A DNA stretch of 64,000 bases from Cymbidium sinense (taxonomy: Eukaryota; Streptophyta; Magnoliopsida; Asparagales; Orchidaceae): positions 84,518,925 through 84,582,924 of the forward strand of contig CM038225.1 of assembly GCA_021442155.1 (NCBI GenBank), written 5' to 3'. The notes below the pieces were generated by a model, which saw only the letters and a list, made by a program, of their open reading frames with translations, ran no database searches and was not told the DNA's origin. The first letter of the stretch is position 1, and every line of letters begins with the position of its first letter. Made by a program: the position numbers and the translations under genes. Of the stretch, positions 49,255 to 61,073 are shown in pieces.

Positions 49255-50329
49255 TTCGGCTTTGGCTTAAGCTTAAAAGACTAAAATAAAACCTAAATTG
49301 GTGGAACAAGCACCATTTTAAAAATCTTTTTGCCAATCTAGAAAATATGAAACAATTAGTTTGCTCCCTTGAAGATGCTGTGTTAACTGACCCTAGTAAG
49401 CTTGATGAGTTGAACACTGCTAAAGATAACATGATTAATTATAATATGGAAACCTATGGGAAAAGGTCACTAGCAAACATATTGGATGGTGACAAAATAC
49501 AAAGTATTTCCATGCTCTTTTCAAAAAATGGAAAGCCTTAAACTCTATTAAAAAAATCAAAAATATTAACGATACCTGGATCATGATACTAATGAAATTA
49601 AAGATTCTATCATACAACATTTTCAAAATTTATTAAACAACAACCCTTCCTTAGAACCCCTCTCCAACACTCACCTGATCCCCTCTATGATTACTAATGA
49701 TGAAAACCATTTACTCACTTTGCGTCCTACAAAAACCGAGATTAGTAGTACTCTTAATAGCATGAACACTGACTCTGTTGCAAGCCTTGATGGCTACACG
49801 ACTCATTTCTTTCAGCATTGTTGGCCTATAATTAAGTCTAACCTTGTTGATGATGTTGTTGATTTCTTTGATGGCAACTCTTTACCTAGATACTTTTCTA
49901 ACACTTCCATTATTCTCATTCCCAAAACTAATAATCCTGATACTTGGGGAGATTTTAGACCTATCATCCTTTGCACCTTCTTTCAAAAACTCATTGCTAA
50001 ATTAATTAATAATAGGATAAGTCCACTTCTCCCTAAAATTATTTCTCCTAACCAAACTGGCTTTGTTAAAAGTAGAGCTATATCCGACAATATCCTTCTA
50101 GCCCAAGTTCTGGTTCATGACCTTGATGTTCCTATCAGAGGTGGCAACATCCTCTTCAAACTGGACATCTCTAAAGCTTTTGATAACCTCTCTTGGGATT
50201 TCCTCTTTCAAATTTTCCATTTGTTTGGGTTTTCTGATAATTTCATCTGCCTCATCAAAAATTATATTACCAATGTTTGGTTCTCTATTATCATGAATGG
50301 TGAGTCCCTTGGTTTCTTTACTTTGAGGT
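49255..50329 (+). pseudogene. LINE-3 reverse transcriptase, N-terminal two-thirds, truncated by deletion
   Basis: The first part (49268-49680) is in broken frames (LKRLK, NWWNKHHFKNLFANLENMK). The 215-codon frame 49687-50334 holds MNTDSVASLDGYTTHFF, FSNTSIILIPKTNNP, WGDFRPIILCTFFQKLIA, QTGFVKSRAISDNILLAQ and ILFKLDISKAFDNLSWDFL, the fingers and palm motifs with the first catalytic aspartate. After GESLGFF the sequence jumps to the linker before RNase H. The YADD motif, thumb and zf-RVT are gone, about 1.5 kb compared with LINE-2. Confidence 0.9.
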
Positions 50330-50940
50330 TGTAAATTTGTTTAATGCTAGTTTAATTACCAACTTTCAATTTAAAGGTTGTAAATTTGTGGCCAACAAAC
50401 TTGGTGTTATCCATTTTCCTAATGGTAAAGAGGATAAGATTATTTATTGGATAAAGCCTCATAATAATATTATCAAAATCAATATTGATAGCTCTGTTTC
50501 TCAAAATGCTTTTGGTTGTGGTGGCATTTTCAGAAATTTTAAAGGTACTGTTACTTGTGCCTTTGCCTATCCTCTTACTGCATGTTCTGTTATCTTTGCT
50601 GAATTAATGGCTGTTAACAAAGCTATTGAGATTCTTCTTTATAGAAAGGTTGGCTTAACATCTGGATTGAGGTCGATCCTCTCTTACTGATTGATATGTT
50701 GACCTCCACCAAGATGGGCAATACAGATTTGTTCTACCTCCTTAATCATACTAGAGCTCTTTTATCTCAAGTTTGTTTCAAAATCACTCATGTTTAGCAT
50801 GAAGGAAATGCATGTACTGATTACCATGCTAATCTAGGTGCTAGATTAGATGACATAACCCTCTTTAATCAGCTTAATATTTCTAAACAATTGCTGGGGT
50901 TAGTAAATTTGGATAATACTGGTTTACCCTATATCAAAAA
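50330..50940 (+). pseudogene. LINE-3 RNase H domain
   Basis: FNASLITNFQFKGCKFVANK, IIYWIKPHNNIIKINIDSSV, GCGGIFRNFKGTV, FAELMAVNKAIEI, then a one-base slip to WLNIWIEVDPLLLIDM, FYLLNHTRALLSQVC and HEGNACTDYHANLGARLDD. The E of AELMAV and the D of EVDP remain, while IDGS reads IDSS. Stop codon near 50796 replaces W of VWREGN. Not functional, but only lightly decayed. Confidence 0.87.
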
Positions 50941-53380
50941 TTAGCCTCAGTTTTAGGTCTTTAATCTGTTATTGGTTTTCCCAACCTATATGTTCTATCC
51001 TTATTTTTTATTCTGTTGCCCTTTGGGTTTCTCCGATGTATTTCCATACTTTATTCTTGTAGTTTCTGTTGGCTATTGGCTCTATTGCCTCTGCTTTGGT
51101 TGACTCTTATTTGTCCATCTACTTATTTGAGAATTTTGTTCTTGTATTTTCCTACCTGATGGCGGGTGTGTTTCCTTTTTCATTAATCTTCTTGTTGGAG
51201 ATGGACATTTTCCAAACCTGCAGGGACAAATTATTTTATTTGCTAACATTCCCTGTTGTCTTACTGCATGATTGGGATGGTTCTCTGTTGTTTCCTTTGC
51301 ATGAGTGGAACTATTTTTTGCCTCTCCTTCATGTTGTCTCTACCGATACTATTTACTTATACTCTGGTCTTTTTCTCCTTGATTTAATGGATGGTATGTT
51401 GCTATTTTTTCTTCTTTTGCATGGTTTCAATGCTATAATTGCGCATTTTATATCTTCCATCGGCTCAATTTGATTTATCTTAGCGGATGAATGGTCTTAA
51501 GGGTTTTTCTTGAGCATATTTTTATGGTTGGCACCCTATCTTGTTGTTTAAGGGGTTATTTTAGGGGTGGTTAGCCAGATTATCAGTGCTTTGGAGGTTT
51601 AGGTCTCTCTGCCTTTTCATTAATCCCTTGGACCATTTAGATTTGTGGTTTTCCTATTGTGAATTTGCTATTATCAAGGTGCTTATTAGCACCTATTTGG
51701 GAGCACTTGATTGGGGTTTCCTTGACTTTGTTTCTTTGTTCATCAGTGGTTGTTGTTTATGGAACAATTGGTTTCTAAGGATTCTACCATTTCATCATGG
51801 ATTTCTTATGTTGGAGGCTCTGTTCTCTCTAAGCGTGGGTTTGTTGTTGGTTGTCATGCTTATGGCTGGGTCCTTTTCATTTGCCCTATCAATTTGTGTT
51901 GTCCCTTTTCACGACCTACTACGACAAAGTGCTTTACATAATACCCATTTCTGTTCTTTCCTTTCACAGCTGGGTATTTATCGTGACTCCCTCTCTTGCT
52001 ATTTTTCTTGTGGCTGGCTACTTAGCTGCTGGGCTATTTTCCCTTGACTGACAGGTTTTTTTTGCTACTATTTGGTTGATTCGCAAATTGGTTCTTTGCA
52101 ATTTTGGTGTTGTCTTCAAAAATCATTGTTGAGTTCCATATATATTTTACTATTTTGGTGTTTGCCAGCATGCTATTTCTAGATATTATGCGTTGCAGGC
52201 TAGCTTTTGTGGTTGCTCTTGTGGATGGTTTCTTGTTCTCTTAATTTCTGATTGGATAATCATCAAATATGTGCATTTGGATCTGTTAAACTTGTGCAAT
52301 TACTGTGGTAATCATGCTATTTTCAAGGGGACTATTAACATCTGTATTGCTGATCCTGAATGGCTTCTTTTTTGGATTCAAGCATGGATTTTTACTCTGA
52401 TAGTTGTAATGTATTTCACCCCATTAGCTATGGCTTCTACTTATTTCATCTGTATGGATTTCTTATGTTGGAGGCTCTCGCCTTTGTTCTCCCAATTGTG
52501 GGTTTGCTGTTGGTTGTCCTACTTTTGGTTGGGTCCTTTTCATTTCCCTATCAATTTGTCGCCACTTTTCCCAACCTATGACAAAGTGGTGGCCTTGATT
52601 TATCTTAGCTTACTGTTAAGTTTTGCTTGACTCTCTTTGATATGTATATTTATTGTTGTGGTCTTATTATCAATATGGTGGATGTGCTAGAATTTTCGGT
52701 TGCAGGATTTTGTTCGTGCATTTTCATGACTTGTGGGCATTATTTGGTGATACATATCTTATATGGGGTGGGTGGCATCCCTTTAACATTCTGATCTATG
52801 CTGCTTTCCTTTATACTGTGTATGCAGGTATTAAAGACCATATCAACTCCTCCAAATGGAAGCTTTTCCATCTCAGGTATGTAATGAAGGTGGGATGATT
52901 TCACTCATCTTTTGGTTGGTAGTAGCACTTGTGATGTAACCTTTCGTTGGAAGTTTGGATGCTTATGTTTGTGGCTGCCCCAAATTTGTGTGCCTGAGCT
53001 TGAGCCTGCTCTCACTAGATCTCCTATCATTCACTCATCTTATTCTATTTTCACCTTTAATTTGATATGTATTGCTTTATTTGTCCTAACTCTTTTACCT
53101 AGATGCTTGCAGATTAGGTCTTATTTCTCTAATGAAGGCATCGACTTCTCTCATCCTCAAGAGCCTTTCATGAAGATAGTCCATGGGCTTTTACTTTTCA
53201 TCTATCTTTATCTGTTACTTTTCTTTTTCTTTCGCTTTGTTTAGATTGTAACTAGACAGGGGATTTACTCTCTAGGTTGTTTGAAGCTCTTTTTAGCAGT
53301 AGTTTCTGAATTTATCCCCTCTTAAGGACCTTGTAATCCTTTTTTTGTGGTAATAAAATTTCTCTTATATGGGGTTTCCT
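50941..53380 (+). other. LINE-3 3' untranslated region with an internal duplication
   Basis: T-rich, 2.4 kb, about 0.9 kb longer than in LINE-2. A ~145 bp piece at 51791-51935 (GGATTTCTTATGTTGGAGGC, GGGTCCTTTTCATTT, CTATCAATTTGT) recurs at 52445-52592, giving a ~657 bp direct repeat. The last 450 bp match the other LINE 3' ends, including AATAAAATTTCTCTTATAT before the A-tail. Hydrophobic frames here are compositional. Confidence 0.8.
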
Positions 53381-54284
53381 AAAAAAAAAAACCTAAACCC
53401 CAAACCCTAAAGTAACCCTAAACCTTAAATAGGTAAAAACTTAAACTTAAAGTAAATAAAACCTAAAAATAAAATAAATAAAAAAACATAAACTAAAATA
53501 AAAATTAAAATTAATAAAAAAAAACATAAACTAAAATCTAAACCGAAACCTAAACGTAAACCTAAAAGAAATTAAAATAAGAAATAAAAAAGCTAAAAAA
53601 AATAAAATAAATAATAACATAAATTAAAGCAAAAAAGTTAAATAAAATAAGAACTAAACCTAAAACAAAAATTAAATAAACCTAAAACAAAATAAAATAA
53701 AAATTAAATAAAAACCTAAACTTAAAAAATAAAAATAAAATAGAACATAAAAATAAATAAACAATAAAACATAAACTTAAACTAAAAAAAAAACTAATCC
53801 TAAAATAAAAATAAAATAAAGCTAAACCTAAAATAAAATAAACTAAACGAAAATAAATAAAACCTGAACCTAAACCTAAAATTAACAAAACCTAAACCTA
53901 AACCTAAACTAAAAAATAAAACCTCAAAATAAACCTAAAATAAAAATCTAAAACCTAAACCTAAAAAAATAAAATAAAAACTTGAACATAAACCTAAAAA
54001 TAAAAAATAAAACCTAAACCTAAAAAATAAAATAAAAATAAAACTAAAATAAAAAATAAACCTAAAATAAAACCTAAACTGGAAAAACTAAAATAAAAAT
54101 CTAAACTACTAAATAAACATAAATAAAAATAAAAAATTAAATAAACTAAAATAAATAAAAAATAAACAAAATAAACCTAAACCTACCAATTTACTTAATT
54201 TTTAAAAAATAAAAAAAAAAAGAAAATAGACCCTAAACCTCAACCCTAAACCTTAAAACTGACCAAAAACCCTAAACCCTAAAC

Positions 54285-54410
54285 CCTAGCCCTCCCTAGG
54301 CCCTCGGGGACCCTACCTTAAATCCTGGGCCACCAGACTACTGACCTCACTTCTTGCACTACCCTGAGCCATAAACTGGCCCAACCCACCCCAACCTACA
54401 CCCTAAATAA
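54285..54410 (+). repeat. GC-rich derivative of telomere-like repeat (minor block)
   Basis: CCCTAGG, CCCTCGGGGACCC, CCTGGGCC and CCCTGAGCC words replace CCCTAAA in the position where an island is expected after the TTTACTTAATTTTT landmark at 54189. Confidence 0.65.
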
Positions 54411-54759
54411 ATCTAATAAACCTAAACTAAACTATATGTGAAATCTCCCCAGAAAATAAAATATTAAACTAAAATTAAATCTACTAAATGAGCCTAAAAT
54501 AAACCTAAAATAAACTAAACCTAAAAGAAAATAAAATAAACCTAAACAAAACCTAAAATAAAATAAAACCTAAACCTAAAAATAATAAAATAAGGCTAAA
54601 AATAAATATAATCCTAAAAGATAAACTAAAATAAACCTAAACTAAAAAATAAATAAAATTTAAAATAAAATAAAATAAACTAAAATAAATTAAAATAAAT
54701 AAACAAAACTAAACATGTTTGCTTGATTTTTTTAAAATAAATACAGAACACTAAACATT

Positions 54760-54965
54760 ACCCTATTCACATCCACAACCCTAAACCTAAACCTAACCCT
54801 AGGCCTACCACACAACCACAGTATCAAAGCCCTCCTTCCTGAAAAACACAGGCCTACCCATACCCTGGCAGACCACAGGCCACTGAGCCACTGAGCTGAG
54901 CCACAAACCCTCTGACCACTGACTAGGCCAGACCCCCAGACCCTACAGGCCCTAAACCTGAAACA
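54760..54965 (+). repeat. GC-rich derivative of telomere-like repeat (second minor block)
   Basis: CCCTAAACC is mixed with CCTAGGCC, CCACAGGCC, CACTGAGCC and CAGGCCCTAAACC. It follows the TTTGCTTGATTTTTTT landmark at 54719. The minus-strand open frame over it is a by-product of GC-rich low complexity. Confidence 0.65.
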
Positions 54966-55599
54966 CACTGAAACTAAAACTAATAAAAAATAAATAATGG
55001 ATAAAAATACCTAAATGTAAAAATAAATAAATAAAATAAAATAAAACCTAAAGCAATCTAAACCTAAACCTAAAATTAAATAAAATAAAAAATAAAAAAC
55101 TAAACTAAAATAAAATTAATCAAAACCTCACTAAGATTATATTAAACCTAAAGAAACCAAATAAAATAAAACCAAGAATAAAATTAAAATAAAATAAAAT
55201 AAAATGAAGACTAAATGAAATAAACCAAAAAATAAACCTAAAAATATGTAATTAATTAAAATAAAACCTAAACCATAAACTAAACTAAAAACCTAACCTA
55301 AATAAAATAATAATAAATAACAAGTAAAATAAACTAAACTAAAATAAATAAAACCTAATCCTAAACTAAATTAATACACACTAAATAAAATAAAATAAAA
55401 TAAAATAATCTATACTAAACTAAAAATAAACCTAAAATAAACCATAAGTAAAATAAAACCTAAAATAAAATAAACCTAAACTAAACTAAAATAACATATC
55501 CAAAATAAATAAACTAAACTAAATAAAATAAAAAAATAAACTAAAATAAATATAAAATATACTAACTAAAAAATCTACTGGTTTGCTTTTTTGTTTAAA

Positions 55600-56120
55600 A
55601 CCCTGACCCTAGGCCAAAAACTACCACCTACCCTTGATGGTTCACCTAGATGGTGAGCCTGACCCTAAAACAACTGACCTTAAACTACCACTGGGCCCTA
55701 AAGAAACACTCCACCACTGAGGCCCACCTCTGGGCCAAGGTCAGGCCCCAGGCTAACCATACCCTGCCCTGGGCCTACCTGAGTTCTGACCATGGACCCC
55801 AGGCCACTCCCAGATCATGGAAACCTGGCCCAGGCCCAGTGGTGGCCTACCACAAACTACACTGAGTGCTGGATCCTGGGACGGCCAGGCTCTGGGCTCT
55901 AAACTCCCTAGGCCCTGAGCCTGAGCCCTAGGCTGACTGGGCCCTGGGCAGGCCTAACTCTGGACCCTGAGCCCTGGGCCTACATGAGCACTGAGCGCAG
56001 GGCCCCAGGGAGCCCCTGGGCCCCCTACCACTGGGCCACAACCTGCCACTGGGCCATGGGCCTGGGCCCAGGCTAGGCTAAACCCACTGGGCCCTACCAC
56101 TGACCTACCAAACCAACCTA
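55600..56120 (+). repeat. GC-rich CCCTGGG/CCCTGAG block, major
   Basis: About 520 bp dominated by GGGCCCTGGG, CCCTGAGCC, CCCTAGGC and CACTGGGCC words, flanked on both sides by A-rich satellite and preceded by GTTTGCTTTTTTG, a form of the island landmark. It occupies the place of a CCCTAAA island. Many words equal CCCTAAA with A replaced by G. A 71-codon frame (55650-55865) is compositional. Confidence 0.75.
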
Positions 56121-58159
56121 GGCTAATGACTTAAAATAAAATAAACTTAAATAAAGATTAAAATAAATAAATCAAAACTAAACCTATATAAAATAAACTA
56201 AAGATGAAATAAAATAAATAAACTAAACTAAACAAAACTAAAATAAAGTAAATTAAAATTAATATAATATAAATAAAATAAACCCAAAATGATAAAATAA
56301 AATGATATAAAACCTAAACTAAAAAAAAGTAAACCTAAAAATAAAAAACCTTAAAATAAATAAAATAAAACCTAATCCTAAACTAATAAAAATAAATTAA
56401 ACTAAACTAAAATAAATAAACCTAAACTAAACCTAAAATAAATTAAACCTAAAATAAAACAAAATAAAATAAAATAAAAATAAAATAAGCAACCTACATT
56501 AAAAAATAAAACCTAAAAATAAACCTAAAATAAAACCTAAAATCCTAAACCTAAAACTAAAATAGAACCCTAAACCTAAATATAAATAAAAAAAATAAAA
56601 CTTAAACATAAAATATAAGAAAATAATACTAAGCTAAAAATAAAGATAAACTAAACTAAGGTAAAAATAAACTAAAATAAAAAACCTGAACTAAAATAAA
56701 TAAATAAAACTAAATAAACTAAAATAAATAAAAAATGAACTAAATAAACAAAATTAACCTAAACCTACCTGTTTATAAAATTTTAAAAAAAATAACCTAA
56801 ACATAAACTCTAAACCTTTAATAAAATTTTAAACCCTAAGCCCTAAAACCTAAATCATAAACCCAAAAACCCTAAACTCTAAACCCTAAACCCTAAACCC
56901 TAAACCTTAAACCCAAAAACCCGCATTAGTAAACCCTAAACCCTAAACCCTAACTCCAAAAAACCCAAAATAATAGACCTAAACTTAATAAAACCTAAAA
57001 AAAATAATAAATAAACCAAAACCTAAATAAAATAAAATAAAATAATAACCTAAACTAAATCCTAAACCTAAACATAAAGCAAAACCTAAAAATAAAATAA
57101 AATAAAAAATAAAAGTCAAACTAAAATAAAATAAATAAAAACCTATGCTAAAGTATAAAATAAAAAAACTAAAAAATTAAAAACCTAAATAAAATAAAAC
57201 CCAAGTGTAAAATAAAAATAAAATAAACCTAAAATAAAATATAAAAAAACTAATTAAAAACATAAACCTAAAAAATAAACATAAAAATAAAACCTAAAAA
57301 AATTAAAAATAAAACCTAAACCCTAAACTAAAAATAAACTTAAACCTAAAATAAACAAAATAAAATAAACCTAAACCTAAACTAAAATATGTAAAACCTA
57401 GACCTAAACCTACAATAAAATAAACCTAAACCCTAAACTAAATAAAATAAACTAAAAATAATCTTAATCCTAAACTAAAAAATAAAACCAAAAAATAAAC
57501 CTAAAATAAAAATGTGAAACCTAAACCTAAAAAAATAAATTACAAATCAAACTAAACCTAAATAAAAGATATAAAACTGAAACACAAAAAGATAAATAAA
57601 AGTAAAACTAAATCTAAAATATAAAATAAACCCTAAACCTCTGCATAAAAAGAAAATGAAGCTAAGATAAAAACCTAAATAAAAATAAATAAACTTAAAA
57701 CAAATAAACTAGTAAATAAAATAAAATAAACCAGATTAAAACTAAAAAAATAAAGATAAAATGAATAAATAAAAATAAACTAAATAAACGTAAACCTTAC
57801 GGTTTACTTAATTTTGAAAGAAAAGACCCTAAACCCTAAACTCTAAACCATAAACCCTAAAACTAACCCTAAACCCTAAACCCTAAAATGCAAAATAAAA
57901 CCATAAACCCTAAATCCTAAACCCTAAACCCTAAACCCTAAGCCATAAACTCTAAACCCTTAATCCTAAATCCTAAACCCTAAACCATCAACCCTAAAAT
58001 TAATCGAAAACCCTAAACCATAAACCAACAACCCTCAACCTAAACCCTAAATAAATAATAACAAATAAATAAAAAGCCCTAACCCAAAGCTCTAAACCCT
58101 AAACAACAAAACCCTAAACTGTATCCCCTAAACCCTAAACCCTATACCCTAAACTCTAA

Positions 58160-58195
58160 AACCCTAAACCCTAAACCCTAAACCCTAAACCCTAA
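58160..58195 (+). repeat. Perfect CCCTAAA run
   Basis: Five uninterrupted 7-mers, C-rich on +, inside a longer degenerate island. Confidence 0.85.
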
Positions 58196-58424
58196 TATAT
58201 ATAACCCTAAACCTTAAAACTTAAACCCTAAACCCTAAACCCTAAAAAGCTAAAATCTTAAACCTAAACTAAATAAAACCTTAAAAAAATAAATAAAATA
58301 ACCCAAACCAAAATAAAATAAATTAATAAAATAAAAAATAAATACATAAACTAAAATTAAACCCTAAACCTAAATTTAAAGTAACTACATAAATTAAAAA
58401 ATGAACTTAAACATAAACTCTAAG

Positions 58425-58912
58425 AATGGGTAGAAGCTTGATGGCAGGAACATCACCGTCAACTATGCTCAGCCTAAATCTGGCGGTGGAGGCGAAGGCA
58501 CAGGAGGCAGTTATCCCACTGCTTGTGGGTGATCTGGAGGTGCTAGCGGATATAGAGGTGGTGGTCAGAGTAGTGTTGGTTATAGATGCGAGAGGAGCCA
58601 TGAAGGTTACAGCCGTGGTGGTGGCCTAGGGAGAGATCAGGGACATGATGGTGGATCCCACTACTCGAGAGGCCGGAGTGGTTTTGATGGGAATTAGAGA
58701 AATTGAAGAACAACTGATCTGATCTGCTGCATATGGAATTGTGTCTTTATAGTTGAGTAAGTTATAGTTATGTACTGGTTTTTGATTTTGTCTATGCATG
58801 CTCATTTTTTATCTATGTTGTCACTTGTATCTAAGAAAATTGGGTGTATTACTTAGTTGATGAAATCGAAAAGGTGAATGTTTAATCTAAATTGTTCTTT
58901 GTAAAAAAAAAA
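58425..58912 (+). pseudogene. GRP pseudogene copy G
   Basis: NG, stop, KLDGRNITVNYAQPKSGGGG, EGTGGSYPTACG, stop, SGGASGYRGGGQSSVGY, then GYSRGGGLGRDQGHDGG, SHYSRGRSGFDGN, TAG, RN, TGA. It can be followed in one frame from RRM end to C-terminus with two internal stops, plus the TAG shared with F and H in place of W. The 5' flank (AAAGTAACTACATAAATTAA) and the 3' untranslated region with A-tail (58903-58912) match the family. Confidence 0.88.
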
Positions 58913-59068
58913 CCAAAATCCTAAAACCCCAAACTAATACCTAAACTCAAGACCTAAAACCTAAACCCTAAACCCTAAAACCCTAAACTCTAAATCCTAA
59001 ACCTTAAACCTTAAAACCTAAACCTTAAACACTAAACCCTAAGCCCTAAACCCTAAACCCTAAACCTT

Positions 59069-59109
59069 AAACCCTAAACCCTAAACCCTAAACCCTAAAC
59101 CCTAAACCC
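59069..59109 (+). repeat. Perfect CCCTAAA run downstream of GRP copy G
   Basis: About 41 bp of uninterrupted 7-mers in the island following the shared leader, comparable with the run after copy F. Confidence 0.87.
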
Positions 59110-61073
59110 CATACCCTAAACCCTAAATCATAAATGCTCAACTAACCCTAAACCCTGAACCATAAAGCCTAAACCCTAAAATGCTAAAAACCTAAACCTA
59201 AACTAAATAAAACCTTAAAATAAAATAAATAAATTAAAAAAATAAACCTAATCTAAAACCTAAACCTAAAGCTCAACATAAATCTAAACCTAAAATAATA
59301 AAATAAAAAAAAACTAAACTAAAATAAAATAAATAAAAACCTAAGCTAAACTAAAAAAATTAAAAAACTTAAATAAAATAGAAATTAAGCCTAAAAGGAA
59401 AATATAATAAACCTAAAATAAAAGCTAAATAAAAACATAAACCTAAAAAATAAAACCTAAAAATAAAATAAAAAAATAAATAAAAAATAAAATCTAAACC
59501 CTAAAGCAAAAAAAACCTAAACCAAAAATTAAAATAAAATAAACCTAAACCTAAACTAAAATAAATTAACCTGAAATAAATAAAACCTAAACCTAAACCT
59601 AAAATAAATTAAACATAAACCTAAACAGTAAATAAAATAAAATAAAGTAAAAATAAACCTAGACCTAAACTAAAAAATAAAACTTAAAATAATCATAAAA
59701 TAAAAACCTAAAAAATAAAATTAAAACCTAAACCTAAACCTAAAAATAAAAAAATAAAACCTAAACCTAAAAAAATAAATAAAAATTAAACTAAACTTAA
59801 AATTAAACCTAAACCTAAACCTAAACCTAAAAATTAAACTAATATAAAAAACTTAAATAAAAATAAATAAACATAAAATAAATAAACTAAACTAAATAAA
59901 AAACTAAAATAAATAAAAAATAAACTAAACAAACTAAAACCTTAAAACCTTAAGATCCTAAATTAAAAAATAAAATAAACCTGAACCTACTAGTTCACTT
60001 AATATAAAAATAAAGAAAAACTAAAAAAAAAAACAATTTAAAAAAATCTAAGACAACCTTAAAACCTTAAAATCCTAAACACTAAACCCTAAACAATAAA
60101 CCTTAAATCCAAAATCCTAAACCCTAAACCCTAAACCCTAAGAACTACAACCCTAAACCTAAAACCTGAAACCTTAAATTGTAAACCCTAAAAACCTAAA
60201 AACCTAAACCAAAACTAAATAAAACCTAAAATTAAAATAAATAAAAAAGTATAAACCTAAATAAAATAAAAATAAAAAAATAAAATCCTAAACTAAAACC
60301 TAAACCTAAACCTAAACTTAAACCTAAACCTAAATGTTAAAAAAGAAAAAAGAAAATTAATAAAAACCTAAACTAAACTAAGAAATAAAATAAACCAAAA
60401 AATGACCTAAATAAAATAAAAACTATACGTAATATAAAAATAAAATAAAATAAAAACCTAAACCTAAAAAATAAACTTAAAAATAAAACCTAAGAAAAAA
60501 TAAAAAATAAACCCTAAACAAAAAGATAACTAAACCTAAAATAAATAAAATAAAATAAACTTAAAAGTAAAACTAAACTAAAATAAATAAAACCTAAACC
60601 TAACCTAAAATAAATAAAACCTAAAACCAAAACTAAATAAAATAAAATAAACTAAAAATAAACATATACCTAAACTAAAACTTAAAACCTAAAAATAAAC
60701 CTAAATTAAAAACCTAAAACCAAAACCTAAGAAAATAAAATAAAAACCTAAACCTAAACCTAAAATTAAAAAATAAAACATAAACATATAAAATAATTTA
60801 AAAAGATAATGAAACTAAAAAATAAACATAAACCGAAACCTAAACCTAAAAAATAAACTAAAATAAAAACCTAAACATAAATAAATAAACCTAAAATAAG
60901 TAAACTAAACTAAATAAAAAAAAATTAAACCTAAATAAAAAATATATTTTAATAAAACAAATAAAAAATAAACAAAATAAACCTAAACCTACATGTTTAT
61001 TTAATTTTAAAAAAACCCTAAACCCTAAACCCTAAACACTAAACCCTAAATCCTAAACCCTAAACCCTATAAC

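Larger units (their letters stand above)
46265..53391 (+). mobile_element. LINE-3: best-preserved copy of the LINE family, with an internal RT deletion
   Basis: About 7.1 kb on +, including a duplicated leader, ORF1 with a CCHC knuckle, an endonuclease open across its whole length, the N-terminal two-thirds of RT, RNase H, a 2.4 kb 3' untranslated region and an A-tail at 53381-53391. The A-tail passes straight into CCTAAACCCCAAACCC. RT is fused at about 50325 to sequence just before RNase H, removing the YADD motif and zf-RVT. Fewer stops than LINE-1 suggest a younger insertion. No target-site duplication could be defined, since the left boundary is uncertain. Confidence 0.9.

Noticed and set aside
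51069..53244. Hydrophobic frames of 63-153 codons in the LINE-3 3' region
   Set aside because: Same reason: T-rich composition, overlapping frames and no conservation with the other copies.
54732..55865. GC-rich frames at 54732-54968 (minus) and 55650-55865 (plus)
   Set aside because: They lie inside low-complexity CCCTGGG-type repeat; composition explains them.
13999..58629. ATG frames of 60-111 codons rich in E, V, M and G (14000, 23899, 38323, 45135, 58426) and their antisense S/T/H-rich frames
   Set aside because: They overlap the GRP pseudogenes in another register. Repetitive GGN codons give few stops in shifted and antisense frames. The correct frame gives the RRM end and glycine-rich tail.
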